Assembly (NCBI RefSeq): GCF_036014175.1
Contig: NZ_CP107917.1
Location: 3,844,001 to 3,908,000 of the forward strand
DNA: 64,000 nucleotides
From: Streptomyces sp. NBC_00443
GTDB lineage: Bacteria; Actinomycetota; Actinomycetes; Streptomycetales; Streptomycetaceae
Direction: 5' to 3'
The notes under the pieces are model-generated. The model was not told the DNA's origin. It did not search any database and worked only from the letters and a program-made list of their open reading frames with translations. The number at the start of each line of letters is the position of its first letter. Position 1 is the stretch's first letter. Both the position numbers and the translations under genes were made by a program. This document shows positions 8,659 through 16,193 of the stretch, piece after piece.

Positions 8659-8793
8659 ATCGCGAGACTAGACCCCATGGGGTAGCGTGCACCCTTCAGG
8701 GTGGCGACTCCCCGGTGACGCTCAGATCACCAACGCCTCCGTCAACCCCAACACGAGGGTTCAAACGTCCGGGTGACGTGATCTTGACCTCTA

Positions 8794-8980
8794 TTGCTTT
8801 CGGTTGCCTGCGTGCTAGGCTCGCCGCAAGTTGCAGTTTGGTTTCCCTTGCAGTACAGAGCCTGCGGAGCATGTGACCGCGGGCTCTCGTCGTTTTCAGA
8901 CGTATGCAGTTGTGCGGCATTTTGTTTTCACACTTGCAGGGTTCTGGAGCAGGGCAACCCTTTGGGCCCAAGGAGGGCTT
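8794..8980 (+). promoter_or_regulatory. Putative promoter and long leader of the cold-shock gene
   Basis: A possible -35 TTGCTT (8794-8799) and -10 TAGGCT (8816-8821) are 16 bp apart, which would start a leader of about 150 nt. Long leaders are typical of cold-shock mRNAs. The leader has a T-rich stretch (about 8918-8936). Near its end, CCTTTGGGCCCAAGG (8959-8973) is almost self-complementary and reaches into the strong ribosome site AAGGAGG (8970-8976). A temperature-dependent structure is possible but unproven. Confidence 0.4.
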
Positions 8981-9184
8981 ATGGCTACCGGAACCGTGAA
9001 GTGGTTCAACGCCGAAAAGGGCTTTGGCTTCATCGCCCAGGAAGGCGGCGGCCCCGACGTCTTCGTTCACTACTCCGCGATCAATGCGAGCGGCTTCCGT
9101 TCGCTGGAGGAGAACCAGCAGGTCTCCTTCGACGTGACCCAGGGCCCGAAGGGCCCGCAGGCGGAGAACGTCACCCCCGTCTGA
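8981..9184 (+). CDS. Cold-shock domain protein, CspA family
   Basis: A 67-residue OB-fold RNA/DNA chaperone. Both nucleic-acid-binding motifs are intact: RNP1-type KGFGFI and RNP2-type VFVHY, preceded by TGTVKWFN. The length equals that of standard Streptomyces Csp proteins. The ATG at 8981 is chosen because AAGGAGG (8970-8976) sits 4 nt upstream and homologues start at this MATGTVKWF sequence. It is monocistronic: a long leader precedes it and a strong hairpin terminator follows. Confidence 0.96.
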   Translation: MATGTVKWFNAEKGFGFIAQEGGGPDVFVHYSAINASGFRSLEENQQVSFDVTQGPKGPQAENVTPV

Positions 9185-9254
9185 TCAGTTCGATCAGTCT
9201 GATCATTCGGTCTCGGAGCCTGGTGCTTTGATCCGGAACAGATAGCAGTACCCA

Positions 9255-9287
9255 AGGAGCCCCGTGCCGCAAGGCAGCGGGGCTCCT
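9255..9287. terminator. Strong bidirectional hairpin terminator
   Basis: AGGAGCCCCG (9255-9264) pairs with CGGGGCTCCT (9278-9287), extended by an inner TGCC/GGCA stem with a GCAA tetraloop and one bulged base. It lies between the cold-shock gene and the convergent XRE regulator and is followed on the plus strand by a short T-containing tract. Confidence 0.8.
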
Positions 9288-9324
9288 GCCTTTCCCTCTC
9301 CTGCCTCTCCCTTCCCGCCGAGGG

Positions 9325-9873
9325 CTAGATGTGCTGCATGACCAGCACGAACGTCGTCCCGGGGGCGAGCGCCTCGTACGAGTGGGGCACATCCCCGCGA
9401 TACGACATGTAGTCGCCGGGCTCCAGCTCGGCCTCGTCCCCCCGCGGCCCCGCCTTCACCCGCCCCGTGCTCACGATCAGATGCTCCACCGACCCCGGAA
9501 TGTGCGGCTCCGACTCCCGGGCCGGGCCGGGTTCCGCGCGCAGGTGGTAGATATCCCGGCGAGCGCCGGGCGGACTGGCGGAGAGCAGCGTGGCCACGTA
9601 GTCCGCCCGCTCCGAGGCGACCGTGGGCCCCTCCCCCGCCCGGATCACCTGGACCGCCGGCGACGGCGGCTCCACCAGCACGCTGAACGGCACCCCGAGC
9701 GCGACCCCCAGCGCCCACAGCGTCTCCACGCTGGGATTCCCGCCGCCGGATTCCAGCTGGGAGAGCGTGGACTTCGCGATCCCGGCCCGTTTGGCCAGCT
9801 CGGACAGGGACAGCCCGGCCCGGGTGCGCTCACGCCGCAGCGAGGCGGCGATCCACGTCAGGGGCTCGCTCAT
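9325..9873 (-). CDS. XRE-family regulator with C-terminal cupin domain
   Basis: A 182-residue transcription factor. It has an N-terminal Cro/C1-type helix-turn-helix (LSLSELAKRAGIAKSTLSQLE) and a C-terminal cupin sensor (PHIPGSVEHLIVSTGRV through PHSYEAL). This architecture is common for local regulators of small-molecule transport or catabolism. The ATG at 9873 (MSEPLTW) is preferred to an upstream in-frame start at 9933, since GGGAAG precedes it and the extra 20 residues are not domain-like. It is transcribed away from azlCD, whose expression it probably controls. Confidence 0.88.
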   Translation of the reverse strand: MSEPLTWIAASLRRERTRAGLSLSELAKRAGIAKSTLSQLESGGGNPSVETLWALGVALGVPFSVLVEPPSPAVQVIRAGEGPTVASERADYVATLLSASPPGARRDIYHLRAEPGPARESEPHIPGSVEHLIVSTGRVKAGPRGDEAELEPGDYMSYRGDVPHSYEALAPGTTFVLVMQHI

Positions 9874-9954
9874 CGGTTCACTTCCCGTCGTTCGCCATGC
9901 CGGTCCACTCGTTCGCCTTGACGAACGGGCCACTGCTTGTTCATTCTGGAAAAC

Positions 9955-10671
9955 ATGCGTTCGCTACTCCGAACACCGATGATGTCATCTCTTCCGCCGT
10001 CCGCGATGACGGCCCTGGTGCGCGACAGCGCCCTCATCTGGCTGGCCGGTGGTGTCGTGGGTGTCTCCTTCGGCGCGATCGCGGTGGCCGGCGGGCTGCC
10101 GGTGTGGGTGCCGGTGGTCATGTCCCTGGTCGTCTACGCGGGATCGGCCCAGTTCAGCGCGGTCGGCGTGCTGCTGGCCGGGGGCGGGCCGTTTGCCGCG
10201 GCGGCCACCGGGCTGCTCCTCAACACCCGCACGGCCGCCTTCAGTCTGGCCGTGGCGGACGTCCTCGGCCCGGGCCGCCTCGCCCGCCTCCTCGGCGCCC
10301 ACCTCGTCTCCGACGAGACGGTGGCCTTCGCGCTCGCCCAGCCGGACCGGGTACGGCGCCGGGTGGCGTTCTGGGTGAACGGGCTCGGCCTGTTCGTCGC
10401 CTGGAACATCGGTGTCCTCGCCGGCGCGCTCGCCGGAACCGCATTGGGCGACACGGCGACGTACGGCCTGGACGCCGCCTTCCCCGCCGTACTGGTCGCA
10501 CTGGTGCTGCCCACCCTGCGCAAGGACTCCGCCGTACGCCGTGCCGCGCTCCTCGGCGCCGCCCTCGCCCTGGCCGCGGTACCGGTCGTCCCGGCGGGGG
10601 TGCCGGTGCTGCTGGCGCTGGCGGGACTCGTCGCGTACCGCTCGTCCGGCAGGAAGGAAGGCGCGTCATGA
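9955..10671 (+). CDS. azlC: AzlC-type branched-chain amino acid exporter subunit
   Basis: A 238-residue inner-membrane protein with about six helices, matching the large subunit of the AzlCD (LIV-E-like) exporters. The family hallmark near the N-terminus, GVSFGAIAVAGGLPVWVPV, followed by MSLVVYAGSAQF, is clear. AzlD partners it, with a 4-nt ATGA overlap (10668-10671), which indicates tight coupling. An XRE-cupin regulator is divergent. The start is taken as ATG 9955; a TTG at 9937 or ATG 9979 is possible. The short intergenic region holds dyad-like GTTCG/CGAAC elements (about 9910-9926) that may bind the regulator. Confidence 0.88.
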   Translation: MRSLLRTPMMSSLPPSAMTALVRDSALIWLAGGVVGVSFGAIAVAGGLPVWVPVVMSLVVYAGSAQFSAVGVLLAGGGPFAAAATGLLLNTRTAAFSLAVADVLGPGRLARLLGAHLVSDETVAFALAQPDRVRRRVAFWVNGLGLFVAWNIGVLAGALAGTALGDTATYGLDAAFPAVLVALVLPTLRKDSAVRRAALLGAALALAAVPVVPAGVPVLLALAGLVAYRSSGRKEGAS

Positions 10672-10991
10672 CCGGCACGACGGGAACGGTCGCCATGATC
10701 CTGGCGCTGGCGGTGGGGACGTACGCCTTCCGTCTGGTCGGCCCGGCGCTGCACGGGCGGGTCGCGCTCCCCGCGCGGGTCCAGGAGCTGCTGGCTGCGG
10801 GGGCGGTGGTGCTGCTCGTGGGGCTGCTGGCGACGGGGACGTTGACGGAGGGCGGCGGCTTCGCGGGGTGGGCGCGGCCGGCCGGGGTGCTGGTGGGCGG
10901 CGTGCTGGCGTGGCGGCGGGCGCCGTTCCCGGTGGTGGTGCTGGGAGCGGCGGTGGCCACCGCGGTGCTGCGGGCGGCAGGGGTGCCATGA
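10668..10991 (+). CDS. azlD: AzlD-type small exporter subunit
   Basis: A 107-residue protein with four hydrophobic helices, the small partner of AzlC in branched-chain amino acid export. The N-terminal region contains the conserved TYAFRLVGPAL segment of AzlD proteins. It overlaps the azlC stop by 4 nt. No other transport component is nearby, as expected for this two-subunit exporter. Confidence 0.87.
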   Translation: MTGTTGTVAMILALAVGTYAFRLVGPALHGRVALPARVQELLAAGAVVLLVGLLATGTLTEGGGFAGWARPAGVLVGGVLAWRRAPFPVVVLGAAVATAVLRAAGVP

Positions 10992-11016
10992 GCCGGCTCC
11001 GTGGGAGAATCGCCAG

Positions 11017-11259
11017 GTGAACAACGGGGACGAGAACAACCACGGGGAAGACGGCGGCACTGCCGCCAACAACAAAGCGGCGATGGGCCTTTCGCTCGGC
11101 CTCTCCTTGGGCACGAGCATCGGCATCGTGCTCGGCCTGACCGTCTTCGACAACCTCGGGCTCGGGCTGGCGCTGGGGATGGCGCTGGGCATCGCCGTCG
11201 GCGCCGCGATCGGCGGTGGCCGGAAGCGGACGGGCGAGGCGCAGGACGGAGCCGAGTAG
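11017..11259 (+). CDS. Small glycine-zipper membrane protein
   Basis: An 80-residue protein of unknown function. After a polar N-terminus rich in Asn and Asp, residues about 22-67 form two hydrophobic stretches with regularly spaced Gly (GLSLGLSLGTSIGIVLGL, then LGLGLALGMALGIAVGAAIG), typical of helix-packing glycine zippers. The tail is charged. It starts at GTG 11017, 25 nt after azlD, and may be co-transcribed. Nothing in it suggests catalysis. Confidence 0.7.
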   Translation: MNNGDENNHGEDGGTAANNKAAMGLSLGLSLGTSIGIVLGLTVFDNLGLGLALGMALGIAVGAAIGGGRKRTGEAQDGAE

Positions 11260-11286
11260 CCGTCGCGTTCGCTAGGGTCCCCGCCC

Positions 11287-11940
11287 ATGACCGACTCCGA
11301 CTTCCTGACCACCACCCGCACCTTCTACGACGCCATCGCCGAGGACTACGCGGACCTCTTCCGGGACGAACTCGCGGGCAGGCCCTTGGAGCGGGCGCTG
11401 CTGGGGGTGTTCGCCGAACTCGTCGAGGGGGACGGGCCGGTGGCCGACCTGGGATGCGGACCGGGCCGGACCACCGCCCGCCTCGCCTCACTCGGGCTGT
11501 CCGTGTTCGGGCTCGACCTGTCGGAGTCGATGCTGGCGATCGCGCGTCGCGAGAACCCGGGGCTGCGCTTCGAGCAGGGTTCCATGCTGGAGCTGGACCT
11601 GCCGGACGGCGCTCTGGCCGGTGCGCTGTCCTTCTACTCCTCCATCCACACACCTGTGGACCGGCTCCCGGACCTCTTCGCCGAGTTCCACCGGGTCCTG
11701 GCGCCCGGCGCACCCCTGCTCGTCGCGTTCCAGGCCGGTGACGAACACCGGCACCACGACCGGCCCTTCGGGCACCCGGTCTCGCTCACGTTCCAGCGCC
11801 GCCGGCCGGAGGTCATGGCCGGCCTGCTGACGGCGGCCGGGTTCGCCCTCGCCTCCCGGACGGTCCGCGAAGCCGACCCGGCGCTGGACGAGACGTCCCC
11901 GCAGGCGTTCCTGATCGCCCGCAAACCGACGATTCTCTAG
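11287..11940 (+). CDS. Class I SAM-dependent methyltransferase
   Basis: A 217-residue soluble enzyme with the Rossmann-like SAM-binding fold. Motif I is VADLGCGPGRT (about residues 55-65), followed by the acidic motif II region FGLDLSESML and the post-I strand LDLPDGALAGALSFYS. The substrate is unknown; the closest general type is the UbiE/type 11 small-molecule methyltransferase group. Its stop overlaps the convergent FAD dehydrogenase by 4 nt. A short gap (27 nt) after the glycine-zipper gene allows co-transcription. Confidence 0.85.
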   Translation: MTDSDFLTTTRTFYDAIAEDYADLFRDELAGRPLERALLGVFAELVEGDGPVADLGCGPGRTTARLASLGLSVFGLDLSESMLAIARRENPGLRFEQGSMLELDLPDGALAGALSFYSSIHTPVDRLPDLFAEFHRVLAPGAPLLVAFQAGDEHRHHDRPFGHPVSLTFQRRRPEVMAGLLTAAGFALASRTVREADPALDETSPQAFLIARKPTIL

Positions 11941-13700
11941 AGGCTCCCGGCGATGTCCCGCGCCGCGATGTACCCGAACGTCATCGCCGGGCCGATCGTC
12001 GAGCCCGCGCCCGCGTAGCTGTGCCCCATGACGGCCGAGCTCGCGTTGCCGGCGGCGTACAGCCCCCGGATCACCGAACCGTCCTCCCGCAGTACGCGGG
12101 CGCGGGCGTCGGTGAGGAGGCCGCCCTTGGTGCCGAGGTCGCCGGGGACGATGCGGAAGGCGTGGAACGGGGGCAGCCACAGGGGTGCGAGGCAGGAGTT
12201 GGGCAGGACGGACGGGTCCGTGTAGTAGTGGTCGTAGGCGCTGTCGCCCCGCTGGAAGTCGGGGTCCCTGCCTTGCCGGGCCTGCGAGTTGAAGCGGTCG
12301 ACCGTGGAGCGCAGGGCCGGCGCCGGGACGCCGATCGACCGTGCGAGCGCGTCCAGGGTCCAGGCTTTGTGCGCGGCGCCCGAGCCGTACCAGTCGGCCG
12401 GGAGGGGCAGGGCCGGGAGGACGTCCTTGAAGAGGTACCGGTTCCGGTAGTTCTGGTCGACGATCAGCCAGGACGGGATCGCCGGGCTCGTGTCGTGGAC
12501 GTCGTACATCGTGTGGACGACGTCGCTGTAGGGGGCGGCCTCGTTGACGAAGCGGGCGCCGGCGGCGTTGATCAGCAGGCCGCCGGGGAGGGTGCGTTCG
12601 GCGAGGCAGAAGTACGGCTGGCCGGGGAGCGGGATCGCCGGGCCCCACCAGGCGTCGTCCATCAGGCCGAGGGCGGCGCCGAGCCGGTGCCCGGCCCGGA
12701 TGCCGTCGCCGGTGTTCTCCTTCGCGCCCACCGTCCAGTCCGTGCCGATCGGCTGCCGCTGATATCGCTCGCGCATCGCCGCGTTGTGCTCGAAGCCGCC
12801 CGAGCCGACGATCACGCCACGGCGGGCGCGCACCAGGCCGGGGGCGCCGTCCCGGGCGACGACCGCGCCGCTCACGGCACCGTTCTCGACGTACAGGTCG
12901 GTGAGAGGGGTGCCGAGCCACACCGGGACCCCGGCCGACCGCAGTCCCAGGCGCAGGCCGGCCGCCAGTGACTGTCCCATGGTCAGCGGCTTCTCACCGC
13001 GCAGCGCCGCGGCCGTACCGCGCGCGAGACAGGCCGCGGCCACGGCGGCGCCCTTGACGTTCACCGCCGCCAGGGCCAGCCACTTGTAGTCCGCGCTGAA
13101 GACGACCATGCCGGGGGGCACGTCCATGTACGGCGGGTTCAGCCGCGCCAGCTCGGGGCCCAGGAGGTGGCCGTCGAGCTGGTCGGGCTCGACGGAGCGG
13201 CCGTTCGGAAGGCCGCCGGGCAGTTCGGGGTAGTAGTCGGCGTACCCCTCCATCCAGCGGAATCGCAGCGGGCTGTTGGCCATGACGAACGACAGCATCG
13301 CCGGGCCGTGCGCCAGGAAGGCCCGCTGCCGCTCGACGGGAACGTCCGGCCCGACGACGGCGGCCAGATACTCGGCCGCCTTCGCCGGCGTGTCCGGCAC
13401 CCCGGCCGCGAGGATCACCGAGTTGTTCGGAATCCAGATCCCGGCCCCGGACCGCGCGGCGGACCCTCCGAAGGTGGGCGCCTTCTCCACCACCACACAG
13501 CTCAGACCCTGCTGGGCGGCGGTCAGCGCGGCGGTCATGCCGGCGGCTCCGGAGCCGATGACGACGACGTCGTAGGTGCCCAGGAGGGGCAGGTCGGCGG
13601 CGTGAGCGGCGGGCCGGGCCACGGCGCCGGTCCCGAGGGCGGCGCCGGCGGCACCTGCGGCCAGTACGTGTCTTCGCGAAGGGTTCACGCTGCTGGTCAT
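11937..13700 (-). CDS. Tat-exported FAD-binding dehydrogenase (fumarate reductase / 3-ketosteroid dehydrogenase-like)
   Basis: A 587-residue flavoprotein. The N-terminus has a twin-arginine signal (SRRHVLAAGAAG), so the folded protein is probably exported. The FAD-binding Rossmann motif VVVIGSGAAGMTAALTAA is followed by VVVEKAPTFGGSAARSG, typical of the fumarate reductase/KstD flavoprotein family. The C-terminal GHSYAGAGSTIGPAM closes the FAD site. The substrate may be a steroid or other enone, which is inference. Start ATG 13700 has GGGAG upstream and begins the Tat motif; a longer in-frame extension to 13931 lacks support. The divergent LysR gene is its likely regulator. Confidence 0.87.
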   Translation of the reverse strand: MTSSVNPSRRHVLAAGAAGAALGTGAVARPAAHAADLPLLGTYDVVVIGSGAAGMTAALTAAQQGLSCVVVEKAPTFGGSAARSGAGIWIPNNSVILAAGVPDTPAKAAEYLAAVVGPDVPVERQRAFLAHGPAMLSFVMANSPLRFRWMEGYADYYPELPGGLPNGRSVEPDQLDGHLLGPELARLNPPYMDVPPGMVVFSADYKWLALAAVNVKGAAVAAACLARGTAAALRGEKPLTMGQSLAAGLRLGLRSAGVPVWLGTPLTDLYVENGAVSGAVVARDGAPGLVRARRGVIVGSGGFEHNAAMRERYQRQPIGTDWTVGAKENTGDGIRAGHRLGAALGLMDDAWWGPAIPLPGQPYFCLAERTLPGGLLINAAGARFVNEAAPYSDVVHTMYDVHDTSPAIPSWLIVDQNYRNRYLFKDVLPALPLPADWYGSGAAHKAWTLDALARSIGVPAPALRSTVDRFNSQARQGRDPDFQRGDSAYDHYYTDPSVLPNSCLAPLWLPPFHAFRIVPGDLGTKGGLLTDARARVLREDGSVIRGLYAAGNASSAVMGHSYAGAGSTIGPAMTFGYIAARDIAGSL

Positions 13701-13941
13701 GGAAGGCCGCTCCCGCCCTGGACGCCGCGTTTCTGAGGGTGTGTCAGAAATGCGAATGTGACGCGGATGCCTCGTGAAGTCAAGGGCGCTGCAGGAGCGT
13801 TGAAACTGCCGTCCGGTCGTGTCTTTTGGGTCGGCACCCGCTCCCTCCCCCGCCCTGGTCCGGACTCCGGCGAGGGGGTGGAGCGGGTTGCCGCCCGGGC
13901 CCTTCAAGGATCGTCGTCCATCGGGCAACACCCAGTCAATC

Positions 13942-13966
13942 CTTGGGATTTGTGGCTGTACCCAAG
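13942..13966. promoter_or_regulatory. Candidate LysR operator
   Basis: CTTGGG (13942-13947) and CCCAAG (13961-13966) are perfect arms 13 bp apart, in the 282-bp divergent region and 17 bp before the LysR ATG. The spacing fits a LysR-type dyad. It probably serves autoregulation and control of the FAD dehydrogenase gene. The rest of the region (13701-13941) shows no clear element. Confidence 0.45.
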
Positions 13967-13982
13967 CATTAACTTAGAGGTC

Positions 13983-14882
13983 ATGACCCTCGATGACCTG
14001 CGTGTGTTCGTGGCCGTATGCCGTGCCGGGAGTCTCAGCTCGGTGGCCCGGGAGCTGGGGTGCACCCAGTCGGCGGTGAGCCAGCACGTGAAGCGGCTGG
14101 AGCGGGAGACCGGGGTCGCGTTGCTGGAGCGGCAGCCCCGGGGGGTCGTGCCGACGCAGGCCGGCCGGGTGCTGGAGGCGGCCGCCGCCGAGGGGATATC
14201 GGGGCTGGACCTCGCGGTGCGGCAACTGCGGGATCTCGTCGACGGCGAGAGCGGGTACGTCCGGGTGGCGACAGGAGCGACGACCGTACGGCACTTCATG
14301 GCGGAGGCAGTTGTCGCGTACCGACGGCGGCATCCTCGGGTCAACTTGGAGTTCCGCACGGTCAGTTCGGGCCGGGGCAGCTTCGACGCGCTGGCCGACG
14401 GCACGCTCGACCTGGCCTGGATCACCCTCGGGCCGCAGGTGCGCGGTATCGAGCAGCGGCCGGTGGTGGAGCTGCCGTGGGTGCTGGCGGTGCGGTCCGA
14501 CGATCGGCTCGCGGCGCGGCAGTACGTCGATGTCGGCGCCGACCTGCGTGACGTCCGGCTGATCCGGCTGCCGCCGAACTCCGCCTCGGCGGCCCATCTG
14601 GACGCCGCCTGCGCCGAGCTGGGCGTCCGGTTCGCGCACGACACGAGCGTCGCCGACTGGGACACCGCGCTGCTGCTGGCCGAGCTGGGGGTCGGACGGG
14701 CGGTCCTGCCCGCGCTGCCGGGGCTGCCGGTCCCCGGTGAGGGCGGGCTGCGCCTGATTCCCCTGCCCGAGCTGCGCCCTCTGCCCGTGGGCTGGGCCGT
14801 GCGGCGCTGGGACTCGCTCAGCCCGCCGGCCCGGGCGTTCGCGGACCTGGTGGAGTCTCACCGCCGGGCCACCCGGGCCTGA
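13983..14882 (+). CDS. LysR-family transcriptional regulator
   Basis: A 299-residue regulator. The N-terminal winged HTH reads LSSVARELGCTQSAVSQHVK, followed by the linker helix and a periplasmic-binding-like effector domain (about 90-295) with GTLDLAWITLG. The ATG at 13983 gives the canonical MTLDDLRVFVAV start with AGAGG just upstream; longer in-frame extensions into the promoter region are rejected. It is divergent from the Tat-exported FAD dehydrogenase, so that gene is its probable target. The effector is unknown. Confidence 0.92.
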   Translation: MTLDDLRVFVAVCRAGSLSSVARELGCTQSAVSQHVKRLERETGVALLERQPRGVVPTQAGRVLEAAAAEGISGLDLAVRQLRDLVDGESGYVRVATGATTVRHFMAEAVVAYRRRHPRVNLEFRTVSSGRGSFDALADGTLDLAWITLGPQVRGIEQRPVVELPWVLAVRSDDRLAARQYVDVGADLRDVRLIRLPPNSASAAHLDAACAELGVRFAHDTSVADWDTALLLAELGVGRAVLPALPGLPVPGEGGLRLIPLPELRPLPVGWAVRRWDSLSPPARAFADLVESHRRATRA

Positions 14883-14909
14883 CGGGCGCTCCAGAGGCCG
14901 CGTCGGCGT

Positions 14910-16046
14910 CTACTCCAGGCCGATGGCCGCGCAGTCCGCCTTGTACTCGGCGGTGCAGATGTCCTTGACGGTGTAGACGCCGTCCTGGATCACCGTCTGC
15001 TTGATGTTGCTCTTGGTCAGCGGGACCACCGATACCAGCTGGGCCGGGATGCCGTCCTGGGTCGGGCTGTCGACCGAGTCCTGGGTCAGGGCGTCGAACT
15101 GGATGGCGCGTCCCTGGGCCTTGTACACGGCCATCTTCGCGGCGTTGGTCGCCTCCGTGAGGAACGACTTGTACACCGACATGTACTGCTCGCCCGCGAC
15201 GATCCGCTGCACCGCGTCCAGGTTGGCGTCCTGCCCGGTCACCGGCGGGATCTTGCTCGCGCCGGACTCCTTCAGCGCGTCGATGACGGCGCCCGCCATG
15301 CCGTCGTTCGCCGAGTAGACGGCGGCGATGTTGTCCAAGCCGACGGCGGAGATCGCCTTCTCCATGTTCGCCTTGGCCGTCTCCGGCGCCCACTTGTCGG
15401 TGTCGTACCGCTTGACGATGTTCACCTCGCCCTCGAGCTCGTCGAGCGCGCCCTTCTTGAACCGGGCCGTGTTCGGGTCGGCGGGGTCGCCGTTCATCAT
15501 GACGACCTTGCTGGTCGCGGCCTTCGCGCCGAGTTCCTCGACGAGAGCGCGGCCCTGCACCTCGCCGACGAGCTCGTTGTCGTGGGAGACGTATGCGTCG
15601 ATCGGCCCCTCGGCGAGCCGGTCGTAGGCGATGACGGGGATTCCGGCGTCCTTCGCCTTCTGCACGTCAGGCGCGATGCCCTTGGAGTCCAGCGCGTCCA
15701 CGAGGATCACGTCCACCGCGTCGGCGATCATCTGCTGGAACTGCTGACTCTGCTTGTCCGTGCTCGACTCGGCGTTGGCGTAGACGACCTTGCCCTTGTC
15801 GTGGGTGAGGGAGGCGACTTCCTTCTCGATGAGCGGGTGGTCGAACTTCTCGAAACGGGCCGTGGCCTTGTCGGGCAGCAGGAGCCCCACCGTGACGTCG
15901 TCCCCCTTGTTCGGGGACTCGGAGCTGTCACCGCCCCCGATGCCGTCGACCACACCGCACGCGGCGAGCGAGAGCGCCGAAGCGGACGCGACGAGGGCTA
16001 TGGAGAAGCGGCGTACAGCGGACGTGTGGGGGGTACGAGCATTCAC
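14910..16046 (-). CDS. Sugar ABC transporter substrate-binding lipoprotein (xylose/multiple-sugar type)
   Basis: A 378-residue exported lipoprotein with lipobox LAAC (about residues 27-30) and a ribose/xylose-type periplasmic binding fold. Signatures include VTVGLLLPDKATARFEKFD, the VDVILVDALDSKGI hinge strand and VYSANDGMAGAVI. This is closest to the XylF/ChvE group of CUT2 systems. No CUT2 permease or ATPase gene is adjacent, so it is an orphan here or uses partners elsewhere. Upstream, at 16126-16151, lies an inverted repeat that could be its operator. Confidence 0.88.
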   Translation of the reverse strand: MNARTPHTSAVRRFSIALVASASALSLAACGVVDGIGGGDSSESPNKGDDVTVGLLLPDKATARFEKFDHPLIEKEVASLTHDKGKVVYANAESSTDKQSQQFQQMIADAVDVILVDALDSKGIAPDVQKAKDAGIPVIAYDRLAEGPIDAYVSHDNELVGEVQGRALVEELGAKAATSKVVMMNGDPADPNTARFKKGALDELEGEVNIVKRYDTDKWAPETAKANMEKAISAVGLDNIAAVYSANDGMAGAVIDALKESGASKIPPVTGQDANLDAVQRIVAGEQYMSVYKSFLTEATNAAKMAVYKAQGRAIQFDALTQDSVDSPTQDGIPAQLVSVVPLTKSNIKQTVIQDGVYTVKDICTAEYKADCAAIGLE

Positions 16047-16125
16047 TACTGGTGCCTTCCGAGCGGATGAGCGGCTTTGCTACCCGGTGGCGGTAGCCAA
16101 CGTGGCCATGGCATGTCACGTCAAG

Positions 16126-16151
16126 CGGTTGTCGTAACGAGACGGCAACCG
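16126..16151. promoter_or_regulatory. Imperfect 26-bp inverted repeat upstream of the sugar-binding protein
   Basis: CGGTTGTCGT (16126-16135) and ACGGCAACCG (16142-16151) match in 9 of 10 pairs. The site lies in the 147-bp gap between the acyl-CoA ligase stop and the lipoprotein start. It may be an operator for a sugar-responsive repressor or the terminator of the ligase transcript. A second small hairpin, GCTACC/GGTAGC, lies near 16078-16096. Confidence 0.4.
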
Positions 16152-16193
16152 TTTGTGGTGATGACGGGTTCTGGCGGGTGCCCCGAACCGTCG

